Shown one piece after another: positions 43,634 through 51,708 of a DNA stretch of 64,000 bases. The notes beneath the pieces are model-generated. The model was not told the DNA's origin. It made no database searches and saw only the letters and a program-made list of their open reading frames with translations. How positions within the stretch are numbered: position 1 is the stretch's first letter; each line of letters starts with the position of its first letter. This stretch comes from JALYNX01 sp035292685 (GTDB lineage Bacteria; Actinomycetota; Acidimicrobiia; Spongiisociales; ZC4RG35): positions 5,060 through 69,059 of the forward strand of contig DATDPP010000022.1 in NCBI GenBank assembly GCA_035292685.1, written 5' to 3'. Position numbers and translations under genes: made by a program.

Positions 43634-45003
43634 GACCACAGCTCAGTCTCTTCACGTCTTTCGGCATCTGCTCTCGCGACCACCGTGTCGACCATCGTCG
43701 TCGCCGAGCCGGTGTCCGGTTTTCGCAGAAGCTGGTCGATTCTGCTGGCATCGAGGTGTCGGCTCAGGTCCGGTTGGGACAGGACGGCCTCCTTGAAGTC
43801 GACGCCACGGGACAGGCCCTCGCGCAGCGCCTCAAAGAGGAGTTGCTGAGCTCGATGCTTGCCGAGATCACGTGACAGGATCACGAGGGCCGACTCCGAA
43901 GCCCAGTACCCGCGTGTGCGCTCCAGGTTTCGGGTCATCGCATCGGGGTCGACGATAAGGCCCCGTATGAGCTCGTCGGCAATGCGGAGCGACGCGCCGG
44001 TCAACAAGCACACTTCGGGGAACGCCACCCATTCCGCCTTCCAGCCCCGCCCGTCACGCTCGTGGGTTTGCACCGATGACTCGAGGAGGAGGTTGGCCTG
44101 GGAGCGCACCATGCGCCCGAGAGTGACCAGATGCTCCGAGCCCTCTGGGTTGCGCTTGTGCGGCATCGTGATGCTGCCGACCGCATCAATCGAAACAGAC
44201 TCTTCCACCTCGCCGAGCTCGGGACGCTGTAACTCGTAGACTTCGTCACCAATCCGCGCCATCGTGTTTGCGATCATTGCCAGCACCAGGCTGAACTCTG
44301 CGATGCGGTCTCGACTCGTGGTCCATGAAATGCCGGGGTCGAGCAGTTGGAGACGCCTGCAGAATTCGGCTCGGACAGCCGGACCCTGTTGCCCAAAGAA
44401 CCCGAGGGTCCCCACCGAACCGGCGAGTTGGCCTACGAGCCAGCGAGCCCGACCATCGGCAAGGCGACCGATGTGCCGACGGATCTCGTCCGCCCACGAT
44501 GCGAGTTTGAAGCCGAATGTGATCGTGGAGCCGATCTGTCCGTGGGTTCGACCGGCCATGGGGGTCGTTCGGTGTCTTACGGCCAATTCGAGGATGTTCT
44601 TCTCGATCGAGCGAAGCTGCTGCCAGACGATCCCACCCACGGTCCTCATCGTCACCGCCGTCCAAGTATCGGTCAGGTCCTGGACCGTCGCCCCGTAGTA
44701 CACGAACTGGGCCGCTTCGGGCGGGAGGATCTTCTCGAGAGCGTGGATGAGCCCGAGCGTTGAATGAGACGTCCGTCTCGTCTCGGCTGCGATGTATTCG
44801 AGGTCGAGCAACTCGACTTTCGCCTTCGACCCGATGAGGGCGGCCGCCTCGGCCGGTATCACACCGTTGGCCGCCTGTGCATCCGCCAGTGCCGCCAGAA
44901 TCGTGAGCCACTCTTCCAACCTGCCCTCGTCGCTGAAAAGCGTCCGAAGCTCCTCGGTTCCCCACAGGTGGGCGTATATCTGGGAGTCGGCGATGCGAGA
45001 CAC
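43630..45003 (-). CDS. Aspartase/fumarase-superfamily lyase (adenylosuccinate-lyase/cycloisomerase-like)
   Basis: A second superfamily member, 457 residues, resembling adenylosuccinate lyase and 3-carboxymuconate cycloisomerase: TSHSTLGLIHALEKI, YYGATVQDLTDTW, AGRTHGQIGSTITFGFKLA and the catalytic loop DAVGSITMPHKRNPEGSEHLV. It is too unlike a standard PurB context (no purine genes) to be called purB. Within the operon it pairs with the lyase at 41166. One of the two could eliminate phosphate from phosphosulfolactate to give sulfoacrylate, and the other act on the sulfoacrylate product. Which does which cannot be told from sequence alone. Confidence 0.85.
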   Translation of the reverse strand: MSRIADSQIYAHLWGTEELRTLFSDEGRLEEWLTILAALADAQAANGVIPAEAAALIGSKAKVELLDLEYIAAETRRTSHSTLGLIHALEKILPPEAAQFVYYGATVQDLTDTWTAVTMRTVGGIVWQQLRSIEKNILELAVRHRTTPMAGRTHGQIGSTITFGFKLASWADEIRRHIGRLADGRARWLVGQLAGSVGTLGFFGQQGPAVRAEFCRRLQLLDPGISWTTSRDRIAEFSLVLAMIANTMARIGDEVYELQRPELGEVEESVSIDAVGSITMPHKRNPEGSEHLVTLGRMVRSQANLLLESSVQTHERDGRGWKAEWVAFPEVCLLTGASLRIADELIRGLIVDPDAMTRNLERTRGYWASESALVILSRDLGKHRAQQLLFEALREGLSRGVDFKEAVLSQPDLSRHLDASRIDQLLRKPDTGSATTMVDTVVARADAERREETELWS

Positions 45004-45004
45004 T

Positions 45005-45934
45005 TCAACCCCGTTGGATCACGGTCGAATGCTCGTTGACATCGCCAGGGGAGCGCCCCGCCGGGTGATGCATGGTCGAGCCGGCCAAAGCAACAGCTGC
45101 CTCGATCCCCGCTCGCACCCCATCGAGCGTCGAGCCCCATGGGACGCAAACGGTGGTTCCGCTCACCTCCATACCGGATTCGAGCAGGCAACACTTGGTC
45201 AGCACGACGGTTCCCATCGAAGTTGTGACCCGCCGCGGGCAGAAGTCCCGGAGGGGCGCCTGCTCGCCGTAGAACCAGGTGTGAATCTGTTGCGAGCGAG
45301 CGCAGCCGATCAGGGTCCAGTCCCGGCGTGGGGGTCGCTGGTCGAGATAGCTCAGTGTCACCCGACCCTCATCCGTTGCCGCTCCGGCGCACGGGAGCAG
45401 GAACTCGCCGTCGTCGTCGAGCAGTTCGTCGAGGTCGAGGACGTCCTCGATGAGCTCGATGGGTGGCAAGTCCTCGCTGACGGCGATGATCCGCCGGGCC
45501 TGGTCGACCAGCTTCGCCGGGTGCGGCGGGATGACATCTCGAACGACGATCTCGATCGGCTGCGGATCGACGATGAAACTCAGGTGCTGGTAACGGCCGA
45601 TGACGACGATGCACCGCTTGTCCGGGGCGTGTCGGCGGGCGGCCTCCGCCAGCTGCGAGGGGATCCCGGTGTCGATCTCTCGATCGCGGAGAATGGCACA
45701 ATCGTCTGGGCCTGCGACCATCTCGACAGCGGTGATCGGGGAGAAAAGTGGTTCCTCTGATGACTTCTCGACCCGGACCAGGGCGGTGCGTTCGCCCGCG
45801 ACCACCACGATGTATCGAGTTCGGCGATACGCCTCGCGGCCGAGGAAGAATCGACGCAGCGCCTCCTGCTCCAACTCGATGTCAACGTGGGCGATTGCCA
45901 CTTGCCGGTATTGGTCCGGCATCACGTTGGTCAT
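45005..45934 (-). CDS. Unrecognised conserved-looking protein in the sulfonate operon
   Basis: I do not recognise this 309-residue protein. It is soluble, with several short beta-rich stretches (YIVVVAGERTALVRVEKSS, CIVVIGRYQHLSFIVDPQ), an acidic middle (ELIEDVLDLDELLDDDGEF) and a cysteine-containing C-terminal half (CARSQQIHTWFYGEQ, FCPRR, TKCCLLESGMEV). The end is glycine/alanine-rich (CVPWGSTLDGVRAGIEAAVALAGS). The ATG at 45934 overlaps the phosphosulfolactate synthase stop as ATGA, and it ends one base before the next gene, so it is locked into the operon. A missing activity such as decarboxylation or the final reduction is a possible role, by inference only. Confidence 0.75.
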   Translation of the reverse strand: MTNVMPDQYRQVAIAHVDIELEQEALRRFFLGREAYRRTRYIVVVAGERTALVRVEKSSEEPLFSPITAVEMVAGPDDCAILRDREIDTGIPSQLAEAARRHAPDKRCIVVIGRYQHLSFIVDPQPIEIVVRDVIPPHPAKLVDQARRIIAVSEDLPPIELIEDVLDLDELLDDDGEFLLPCAGAATDEGRVTLSYLDQRPPRRDWTLIGCARSQQIHTWFYGEQAPLRDFCPRRVTTSMGTVVLTKCCLLESGMEVSGTTVCVPWGSTLDGVRAGIEAAVALAGSTMHHPAGRSPGDVNEHSTVIQRG

Positions 45935-46704
45935 TGCGCTCCAGCGGGGACGACCCGGATTCCCAGAGTGTCGCCACGCAGCCCTCGGCGAAGCGACTCC
46001 AGCCCGAGGACGTCTTGTGGCGCGATGTTCCCAAGTGAGACGTTTGGGCCGTAGGCCCGGATGAACGCCGCCTGTTGGGAGGTCCTCGGCGCTTCGAAGA
46101 CCACACGGTCGAGTTCGACCACTTCGGTGAGGGCCTGGACCACGTCCCACCTCAGCGAACCGTCGGGACCGTAGAGACCGACGGTTCCGCTCTCACGTCC
46201 TTCCGCAATGCTCCAGGTGGCGCCGGCTGCGAGGTCTCCTGCCATCTCCTGCGCCCAGGCCGAAGCGAGCACTGGAGCGGCAGCATCTTTGCTCCCGACC
46301 TCGGAGAGCACCACGAAGTCGGCCGCGGCGAGCTCGATCAGGCGCCGCTTCTCCACGATGGCCATCCCCGAGGCGCCATTGGATACTTCGACACACGGAA
46401 ATCCCATGTCTTTCGCCCATTCAAGGCACGTTCGTTCCTTCGACTCGAGCCACGCCGCCTCGAGCAGCGTGCCACCCACGCAAGCATCGACGCCGGCGTC
46501 ACCCAAGACCTGAACCTTCCTTGCCGCCGTCGGATCGAGGTAGCCGGTTCCGAATCCGAACTTCCAGATGTCTGTGTATTCGGCGATCATGTCCAATCGA
46601 CCACGGAGATCTTCGATCGGGACGCCGGTGTCAATGACATGCGTCAATCCCTGAAGCCTTGGCTTGGCTGTCCGGTCTAGGCGACCAACGGACCATGACG
46701 TCAT
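45931..46704 (-). CDS. comA: Phosphosulfolactate synthase (ComA family)
   Basis: Adds sulfite to phosphoenolpyruvate, giving (2R)-phospho-3-sulfolactate, the committed step of coenzyme M synthesis in methanogens and in bacteria such as Xanthobacter (XcbB1). The 257-residue TIM barrel keeps the family hallmarks: GLTHVIDTGVP, IWKFGFGTGYLDP, GVDACVGGTLLEAA, CVEVSNGASGMAI, VFEAPRTSQQAAFIRAYGPNVSLGNIAPQDVLGLESLRRGLRGDT. It heads a five-gene operon. The ATG at 46704 has AGGAG seven bases upstream and is embedded in a 16-bp palindrome. An enzyme making cysteate- or sulfolactate-type sulfonates instead of CoM cannot be excluded. Confidence 0.92.
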   Translation of the reverse strand: MTSWSVGRLDRTAKPRLQGLTHVIDTGVPIEDLRGRLDMIAEYTDIWKFGFGTGYLDPTAARKVQVLGDAGVDACVGGTLLEAAWLESKERTCLEWAKDMGFPCVEVSNGASGMAIVEKRRLIELAAADFVVLSEVGSKDAAAPVLASAWAQEMAGDLAAGATWSIAEGRESGTVGLYGPDGSLRWDVVQALTEVVELDRVVFEAPRTSQQAAFIRAYGPNVSLGNIAPQDVLGLESLRRGLRGDTLGIRVVPAGAQ

Positions 46705-46707
46705 GGT
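46692..46707. promoter_or_regulatory. Perfect 16-bp palindrome over the comA start codon, with a second palindrome nearby
   Basis: ACCATGACGTCATGGT (46692-46707) is a perfect palindrome containing the comA ATG. Eighteen bases further into the divergent intergenic region TGCACGTGCA (46725-46734) is a 10-bp palindrome. The 113-base gap 46705-46817 must hold promoters for comA (minus) and the AIR-synthase-like gene (plus). TATGAT, read on the minus strand at about 46747-46752, is a possible -10 for comA. Either palindrome could bind a dimeric regulator, for example the XRE-cupin protein at 57.6 kb. Chance is possible. Confidence 0.35.
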
Positions 46708-46817
46708 GTGTCTCCTATACTCAATGCACGTGCACTTTCCTACAATCATAGGGCACGGGCGTTACCAGGTCGGGGCTCCAGCATGAGTTGCACGGAGCGC
46801 CCCGCCGAGACGTCTCG

Positions 46818-47768
46818 ATGAGTCTTTTGGCCCGGGTGACCGAGGCGTACCGCACCCATGTCGGGGTGGCGCAAAAGGCACCGATCAGCTTGGTTTCGGA
46901 CATGTACGGAAGGACCGACTGGCTGACCGGGCCCGGCGATGACGGTGCGCTCATCAGCCCGAACGGCGGTCAGATCGTCGTCGGCTGCGAAGCGATGTTC
47001 CCTCCCTTCGTGGCGGCTGACCCATGGGGCGCGGGTTTCGCCGCGGTTCTGGCCAATGTCAATGACCTCGTAGCGATGGGCGCCATTCCACTTGGAATCC
47101 TCGACACAATCGTTGGCCCAGCCCCCATCGCCGAATTGGTTCTTGGAGGCATGAAGGAAGCAAGCACCATGTACCAGGTGCCGATCGTGGGAGGGCATCT
47201 GACCGTGCACGATGGGCCGGCGTCCGTGTCGGCATTCGGGATCGGCGAGGCCACAGCCGTGCTGTCGGTGCGCAACGTTCGGCCGGGGCAGGCGATTCTC
47301 CTGGCGTGCTCGTTGGACGGAACGATGCGGGATGACTTTCCGTTTTTTGCGTCATTCGACGCGCGCCGTGATCGGATGGCCGGGGACGTCAGGATCTTCG
47401 CCGGGCTTGCCGCTTCTGGCGGTGCGGTCGCGGCCAAAGACGTGAGCATGGCCGGCCTTCTCGGTTCGCTCGCGATGCTCCTCGAAGCACGTCAGGCCGG
47501 TGCTGTGGTTGAGCTCGATTCAATACCCGTGCCCAATGGTGTTGCCCTGGAACACTGGCTCATCTCGTTTCCGGCGTACGCATTTCTCCTCTGCACGGAC
47601 TTGGACCGTGCCGAGATGTGCCGTGCACCATTCGTGGACAGGGGCCTCACGTGTGAGCAGATAGGCGTCGTCACCGATGACGGTGTGCTGGAGGTCGCGA
47701 GCCAGGGGCTCTCCGAGGTGATCGTCCGCTTCCCCGACGACCACATCACGGGTCTCACCCCCCTTTGA
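46818..47768 (+). CDS. AIR synthase-related (PurM-like, Sll0787-type) protein
   Basis: A PurM/ThiL/HypE-fold protein of 316 residues, the type found in Nit1C nitrogen clusters (cyanobacterial Sll0787). Typical features are the nucleotide/Mg loop TGPGDDGALI, ANVNDLVAMGAIPLGILDT, VGGHLTVHDGPASVSAFGIGEA and VRPGQAILLACSLDG. These proteins use ATP to activate small substrates, but the substrate of this subgroup is unknown. The frame is open back to a TTG at 46788. The ATG at 46818 (MSLLARVTEAYRTH) is chosen from the family start. It is divergent from comA and convergent with the GNAT gene. Confidence 0.85.
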   Translation: MSLLARVTEAYRTHVGVAQKAPISLVSDMYGRTDWLTGPGDDGALISPNGGQIVVGCEAMFPPFVAADPWGAGFAAVLANVNDLVAMGAIPLGILDTIVGPAPIAELVLGGMKEASTMYQVPIVGGHLTVHDGPASVSAFGIGEATAVLSVRNVRPGQAILLACSLDGTMRDDFPFFASFDARRDRMAGDVRIFAGLAASGGAVAAKDVSMAGLLGSLAMLLEARQAGAVVELDSIPVPNGVALEHWLISFPAYAFLLCTDLDRAEMCRAPFVDRGLTCEQIGVVTDDGVLEVASQGLSEVIVRFPDDHITGLTPL

Positions 47769-47796
47769 GCCGATCCCCGCGAACGCGGGGCGCTGC

Positions 47797-48339
47797 TCAG
47801 GTTACCCGCCCGCCCGAAAGGCCGATGCGCATCTCTTGGTGCGGCAGGGCATACGCCACGGAGGGCTCGCCAATTCGCCTCCAACCGAGACGCTCGAAGA
47901 AAGGGATGTTGGGAACTTGAACCGTGGCGACCATCTCGCGGCCGCCCAGCTCACCGGCAGTCCGAACCGCTGTCTGGACCAGTCGCCTGCCGATCACCAT
48001 CGTTCGCAGGGGCTCCGCAACGGCGAGGCGATCGCCTTTCCAGAGCCCGGAGTCGTCCAGACGGTAGATCCTCACGGTGCCTCCGGCGACACCGCCGACG
48101 TCGGCGAGGAGATGAATCGTTGCGTCGTCAACGTCTCTGAAATCCTGATCGGTCACATCGAAAATCGACTGTTCGACCACAAAGACCGCGTGACGCAGCT
48201 GGGCACAGATTGCCCGCTCGGCCTTGGTCGCAGCTGGTCGGCACGCGACCTCCGCCCGTCTCCGGACGATGGCCTCGAGGTCAATCGACGTGTCGAACGG
48301 GGATACGAGTTCGGGTGTCTCCTGCTGACGAGAGTTCAA
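47797..48339 (-). CDS. GNAT N-acetyltransferase (MSMEG_0567/Sll0786 type)
   Basis: A GCN5-related acetyltransferase of the Nit1C cluster. The core is recognisable: ICAQLRHAVFVVEQSIF (N-terminal helix-strand), IHLLADVGGVAGGTVRIYRLDD, and the acetyl-CoA loop MVIGRRLVQTAVRTAGELGG with VQVPNIPFFERLGWRRIGEP. The start is a TTG at 48339 preceded by AGGAG four bases away. It overlaps the radical SAM gene by 59 bases, which points to coupled translation. No ATG or GTG lies before the conserved region. The substrate is unknown. Confidence 0.85.
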   Translation of the reverse strand: MNSRQQETPELVSPFDTSIDLEAIVRRRAEVACRPAATKAERAICAQLRHAVFVVEQSIFDVTDQDFRDVDDATIHLLADVGGVAGGTVRIYRLDDSGLWKGDRLAVAEPLRTMVIGRRLVQTAVRTAGELGGREMVATVQVPNIPFFERLGWRRIGEPSVAYALPHQEMRIGLSGGRVT

Positions 48340-49450
48340 GGTACTCCTGCTCGATCAGACTCATGCCGGAACATGCCTGACAGCGGGCACATCCAGATGA
48401 GACGGTCCAAGATCCGATGCCTCGCTCCAAGAGGTAGGGCACGACCCGGCGGTAGATCGACTCGGTGTACGCGGCGTCCGGCGGCAACAAATCCTCGAGG
48501 AGGCTCCCGGGCACGGGCCGGAGCGGCACGATGAACGGGTACACACCGATGTCGATTGCTCGTCTGCATCCCTCGACGGTCAGGTCCGGGTCCTCGCCCA
48601 TGCCGAGGATGACGTACGTCGACACCTGACCCTCGCCGAACACCTCGACCGCACGCTCCCACGCGGTGAAGTAGCCCTCGATGCCGGTTCGAGCCTTTGG
48701 AGGTGCGATTCTCGCCAGCGTGGCCGGGTCGAATGACTCGACGTGCATGCCAACGGAGCCCACAGCCATGTCGTGAACCCGATTGATGACGTCGAGGTCG
48801 TCTGGAGGTTCGAATTGTGCTTCGACGGGCAGCCCACTGGCGTTGAACATGGCCTCGGCACATCGACCCAGGTACAACGCACCTTTGTCGGGCCCGTAGG
48901 TGCTACCGGTCGTGAGTGTGATGTCCACGGCGCCGTCGAGTTCCTTCGCGGCAATCGCAACCTCGGCCAAGTGTTCGGGTCGCTTCGCCGGGATGGTGTT
49001 CCCCGACTCGAGCGATAGTTCGATCCCGCAGAAGTGGCACTGATCGTCTGTACCCCAATAGGCGCACTTCTGAACCACGGTGCTCGCCAGTGAATCGAGG
49101 TGGAGCAGCGCGATCTTCCAATACGGGATCCCGTCGTCGGTCGTGAGGTCGTAGAACTTGGGTCGCGGCGCCACATCAGCGGAGGCCACTCGCTCCTCAT
49201 ATTTGAAGATCGCCCAAGAACCGAAAATGTCTTCACGCAGGGAGTAGGGCGATTCAGCGACGAAGCCCGCGCCTACCGGTACGGTGATGAAGACTCCCTC
49301 GACGTTGATCATCCCCGCGTCGGACGGACCTGCTCCTCCAACCCGCGTTGTCTCGCCTGTGCGCTGAACCCGCAGACCGCGACTCTGGAGATCCGCTATC
49401 AGCGGCCCGAGTTCGGGCCGAAGGATCGACGAGCTACCAGGCTGCGCCAT
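48281..49450 (-). CDS. Radical SAM protein, MSMEG_0568/Sll0785 family
   Basis: A Nit1C radical SAM enzyme of 389 residues. The iron-sulfur cysteines appear to be in CAYWGTDDQCHFC, spaced Cx8Cx2C rather than the usual Cx3Cx2C. The SAM-binding TGSTYGPDKG and barrel segments (VEAQFEPPDDLDVINR, VGSVGMHVESFDP, TYVILGMGEDPDLT) follow. A C-terminal cysteine group (GCARCQACSG) may bind another cluster. The ATG at 49450 has GAGG six bases upstream and overlaps the amidohydrolase end by 17 bases. The reaction is unknown. Relatives cluster with nitrilase genes. Confidence 0.9.
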   Translation of the reverse strand: MAQPGSSSILRPELGPLIADLQSRGLRVQRTGETTRVGGAGPSDAGMINVEGVFITVPVGAGFVAESPYSLREDIFGSWAIFKYEERVASADVAPRPKFYDLTTDDGIPYWKIALLHLDSLASTVVQKCAYWGTDDQCHFCGIELSLESGNTIPAKRPEHLAEVAIAAKELDGAVDITLTTGSTYGPDKGALYLGRCAEAMFNASGLPVEAQFEPPDDLDVINRVHDMAVGSVGMHVESFDPATLARIAPPKARTGIEGYFTAWERAVEVFGEGQVSTYVILGMGEDPDLTVEGCRRAIDIGVYPFIVPLRPVPGSLLEDLLPPDAAYTESIYRRVVPYLLERGIGSWTVSSGCARCQACSGMSLIEQEYLELSSAGDTRTRIPVRHVD

Positions 49451-50294
49451 AGAGGTCCTCGAAGTTCTGATAGAACACACGATTCTTCAGCTCTTCACTG
49501 ACGTTGGCACCTTCGATCTTCCAGTACTCGCCCAAGAAGTCGCTCCATGGCTCATCAGAGGCAAAGATGACTCGGTCCCCGCCCACTCCCCGTTTCTCGA
49601 TCTCGTGCAACAGCCATCGAGTACCGAACCCGACCGACCAGGTTGTGTCTGCGTACACCTTGTATCCCTCTTCGACCCAGTCGAGGAACCTGGGAACGAG
49701 CTTGATATGACCACTCACACCGCCGCCGAAATGCACGAGGTACATCTTGACTCGCTTGCCGAACTGCTCGACCAGTGGAATGTAGTTGTTGATGTCCGAT
49801 GCGCCACCCGGACTGGTGTGGAAGTGGAAGATCAGGTCGTTCTTCTCAGCCGCGTTGAAACACGCTTCCGCCACCTCACGAGTGTCGTCGTCCCATTCGT
49901 TCGGATTCGGGTTTCCTCCGAGGAGAAACGTCGTCTTGAGCGCAACAACACGCTGCTCCCCTACGTGTGTCAATGCCTCCATTGTCATCTCTTTGTTCTG
50001 GGGCAGGAATGAAACCCAGAGCGCCCCGGCCAAGCGGTCGCTCGAGGTCACGGCATCGAGCATCACATCGTTCAGTGAGAACGGCTGAGATTGGACAGGA
50101 ATGCCGTAGTTCGGGATCACGAGCCCGCGCTCCGCGCCGAACTTGTCCAAGTGCGCCAAGTAGGCGGCGGTGTTCGCGAAGTCGTACACCGTTGGTGTCA
50201 CGGGCTCCTTGAGGTCGTAGAACTGCCAGGGCTCCATCGAGCCGATGTGGCTATGTCCGTCGATCAGCCGCCGGTTCACCTTCGGGGAACTCAT
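49434..50294 (-). CDS. Amidohydrolase-family (amidohydrolase_2) TIM-barrel hydrolase
   Basis: A metal-dependent hydrolase or decarboxylase-like enzyme of 286 residues. It has the N-terminal metal motif IDGHSHIG, internal histidines in FHFHTSPGG and YLVHFGGGVSGH, and the catalytic aspartate region FASDEPWSDFLGEYW. It resembles the ACMSD/amidohydrolase_2 group. It leads the operon with the radical SAM and GNAT genes, the place where Nit1C clusters normally carry the nitrilase. It may therefore supply the hydrolytic step with a different chemistry (inference). The ATG at 50294 is chosen over an upstream in-frame start because it gives the compact family N-terminus. Confidence 0.86.
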   Translation of the reverse strand: MSSPKVNRRLIDGHSHIGSMEPWQFYDLKEPVTPTVYDFANTAAYLAHLDKFGAERGLVIPNYGIPVQSQPFSLNDVMLDAVTSSDRLAGALWVSFLPQNKEMTMEALTHVGEQRVVALKTTFLLGGNPNPNEWDDDTREVAEACFNAAEKNDLIFHFHTSPGGASDINNYIPLVEQFGKRVKMYLVHFGGGVSGHIKLVPRFLDWVEEGYKVYADTTWSVGFGTRWLLHEIEKRGVGGDRVIFASDEPWSDFLGEYWKIEGANVSEELKNRVFYQNFEDLYGAAW

Positions 50295-50769
50295 CTCTCC
50301 ACTCCCTCGCTCTGCCAGGTGCAACCGCACCGATTCGGTCGCACCCTGATCACGGTGAACGCCGCGAGTCGTAACCGAGGTGCGGGCCCCTCACTTGCCC
50401 GCCCACTCGTTCACTTTCGGCAACGTTCGTCTTCTATCTGACACACCCTAATACGTGGCCGCGGGTGGCGTCCCGGAGCGTACCGCAGCGAGCATCGCCG
50501 GCTGGGGCCGTCCGGCTGGGCCGGACGATCAAGGCGTGATCGCTTCTCCTGGCTATCGGCGGTCCCGTCAACTATCCTCAACGACCTGTGGCCTTTAGTG
50601 ACTATCGGTGCCGCAGGCGTCGAATTGCACAGACAACGAACGACCGCATCGCAAGGCCGTCCGGTGGACCCTTCGACTCGAGGTGAAACGTGGTTCCGGG
50701 CCCGACAAACGACCCACCTCGACCCGAACCTCGGCGATTTCAGCCGCCCACCTGTGATGCGAGGTCGGC
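50295..50769. promoter_or_regulatory. 475-base divergent promoter region with two inverted repeats
   Basis: No gene is supported here. It separates the minus-strand amidohydrolase operon from the plus-strand carbamate kinase operon, so it must carry both promoters. A perfect 8-bp stem with a 3-base loop, CGTCCGGC-TGG-GCCGGACG, lies at 50509-50527. Immediately next to it is GATCA-N5-TGATC (50527-50541). The hairpin lacks a U-run and so is not a standard terminator. The repeats are candidate operators for the island's regulator. No confident -10/-35 pair could be assigned. Confidence 0.4.
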
Positions 50770-51708
50770 GTGAGCACCGTCGTCGTCGCTCTGGGAGGAA
50801 ATGCCCTGACCAAGCCCGGGCAGGACGGTACGTCCCCCGAGCAAGAAGCCAATGCCACCAGGATGGCCGCAGCAGTCGGCGAGCTCGTCACAGCAGGGCA
50901 CAAGATCGTCATTACCCACGGCAACGGCCCCCAAGTCGGCAACCTGGCCATACAACAGTTCGCGGCAAAGGAAACGGTGCCCGAATTGCCGCTCCACCTG
51001 ATAGGAGCTATGACCCAGGGTTACATGGGAAGCATCATCATCAGGGCTCTCTGGAACCAGCTACCAGGCCACCGTGAGAGACTGGCAGCGCTCGTGACGC
51101 ACGCCATAGTGAACCGTGACGACGATGCTTTCTCACGGCCGACCAAGCCAATCGGGCCCTTCCTCCAAAGCGACGAGGTCAGCGACGCTCGGGGTCGCGG
51201 CTGGACCGTTGCCGACGATTCGGGGCGCGGCGACCGACGTATGGTGGCCTCGCCGAGGCCTTTTGAAGTGGTCGAGGCTGCGGCGATCAAGTCGCTACTC
51301 GACGACGGCTTTCTGGTCGTCGCCGGTGGAGGCGGCGGCATCCCGACCACTCTTGACGCTGCAGGGCTCAAAGGCATAGACGCGGTCATCGACAAGGATC
51401 GCTTCGCCGTTGTGATTGCGAGGGTGGTGACAGCTGACGTACTTGCCCTCGTCACCGGGGTCGACTGTGTAGTCCTCGGGTATGGGACGACCCTCGAGCG
51501 ACCGATCAGCCGGATGACTACCGCCGAGGCGGCCGGCCATCTGGCTGCCGGGGAATTCCCGGACGGAAGCATGGGTCCGAAGATCGAGTCAGCGATCGAC
51601 TTCGTCGATCACGACGGCGATCATGCCGTCATCACCTCGACCGACCGGCTCGCTGAGGCACTTCGCGGAAGAGCCGGCACGCGGGTCGTGAGGAGCACCG
51701 CCAAATGA
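50770..51708 (+). CDS. arcC: Carbamate kinase
   Basis: Converts carbamoyl phosphate plus ADP to ATP, ammonia and CO2. The 312-residue amino-acid-kinase fold shows VVVALGGNALTKPGQDG, IVITHGNGPQVGNLAIQQ, the dimer/PCK-loop area and VVAGGGGGIPTT, with GSMGPKIESAIDFV near the end. The start is GTG with GAGG seven bases upstream. The stop overlaps fdrA as ATGA. Pairing with FdrA is the arrangement of oxamate/allantoin fermentation loci. It would recover ATP and free ammonia from carbamoyl phosphate made by the AllFGH-like complex. Confidence 0.94.
   Translation: MSTVVVALGGNALTKPGQDGTSPEQEANATRMAAAVGELVTAGHKIVITHGNGPQVGNLAIQQFAAKETVPELPLHLIGAMTQGYMGSIIIRALWNQLPGHRERLAALVTHAIVNRDDDAFSRPTKPIGPFLQSDEVSDARGRGWTVADDSGRGDRRMVASPRPFEVVEAAAIKSLLDDGFLVVAGGGGGIPTTLDAAGLKGIDAVIDKDRFAVVIARVVTADVLALVTGVDCVVLGYGTTLERPISRMTTAEAAGHLAAGEFPDGSMGPKIESAIDFVDHDGDHAVITSTDRLAEALRGRAGTRVVRSTAK

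Noticed and set aside
41166..45003. Calling the two lyases argH and purB
   Set aside because: They retain the superfamily loop but have no arginine or purine neighbours and sit in one operon with phosphosulfolactate synthase and a PLP desulfhydrase-like gene.
49434..50294. Calling the amidohydrolase a nitrilase because of its Nit1C context
   Set aside because: It has the HxH metal motif and TIM-barrel pattern of amidohydrolase_2 and none of the Glu-Lys-Cys nitrilase triad context.
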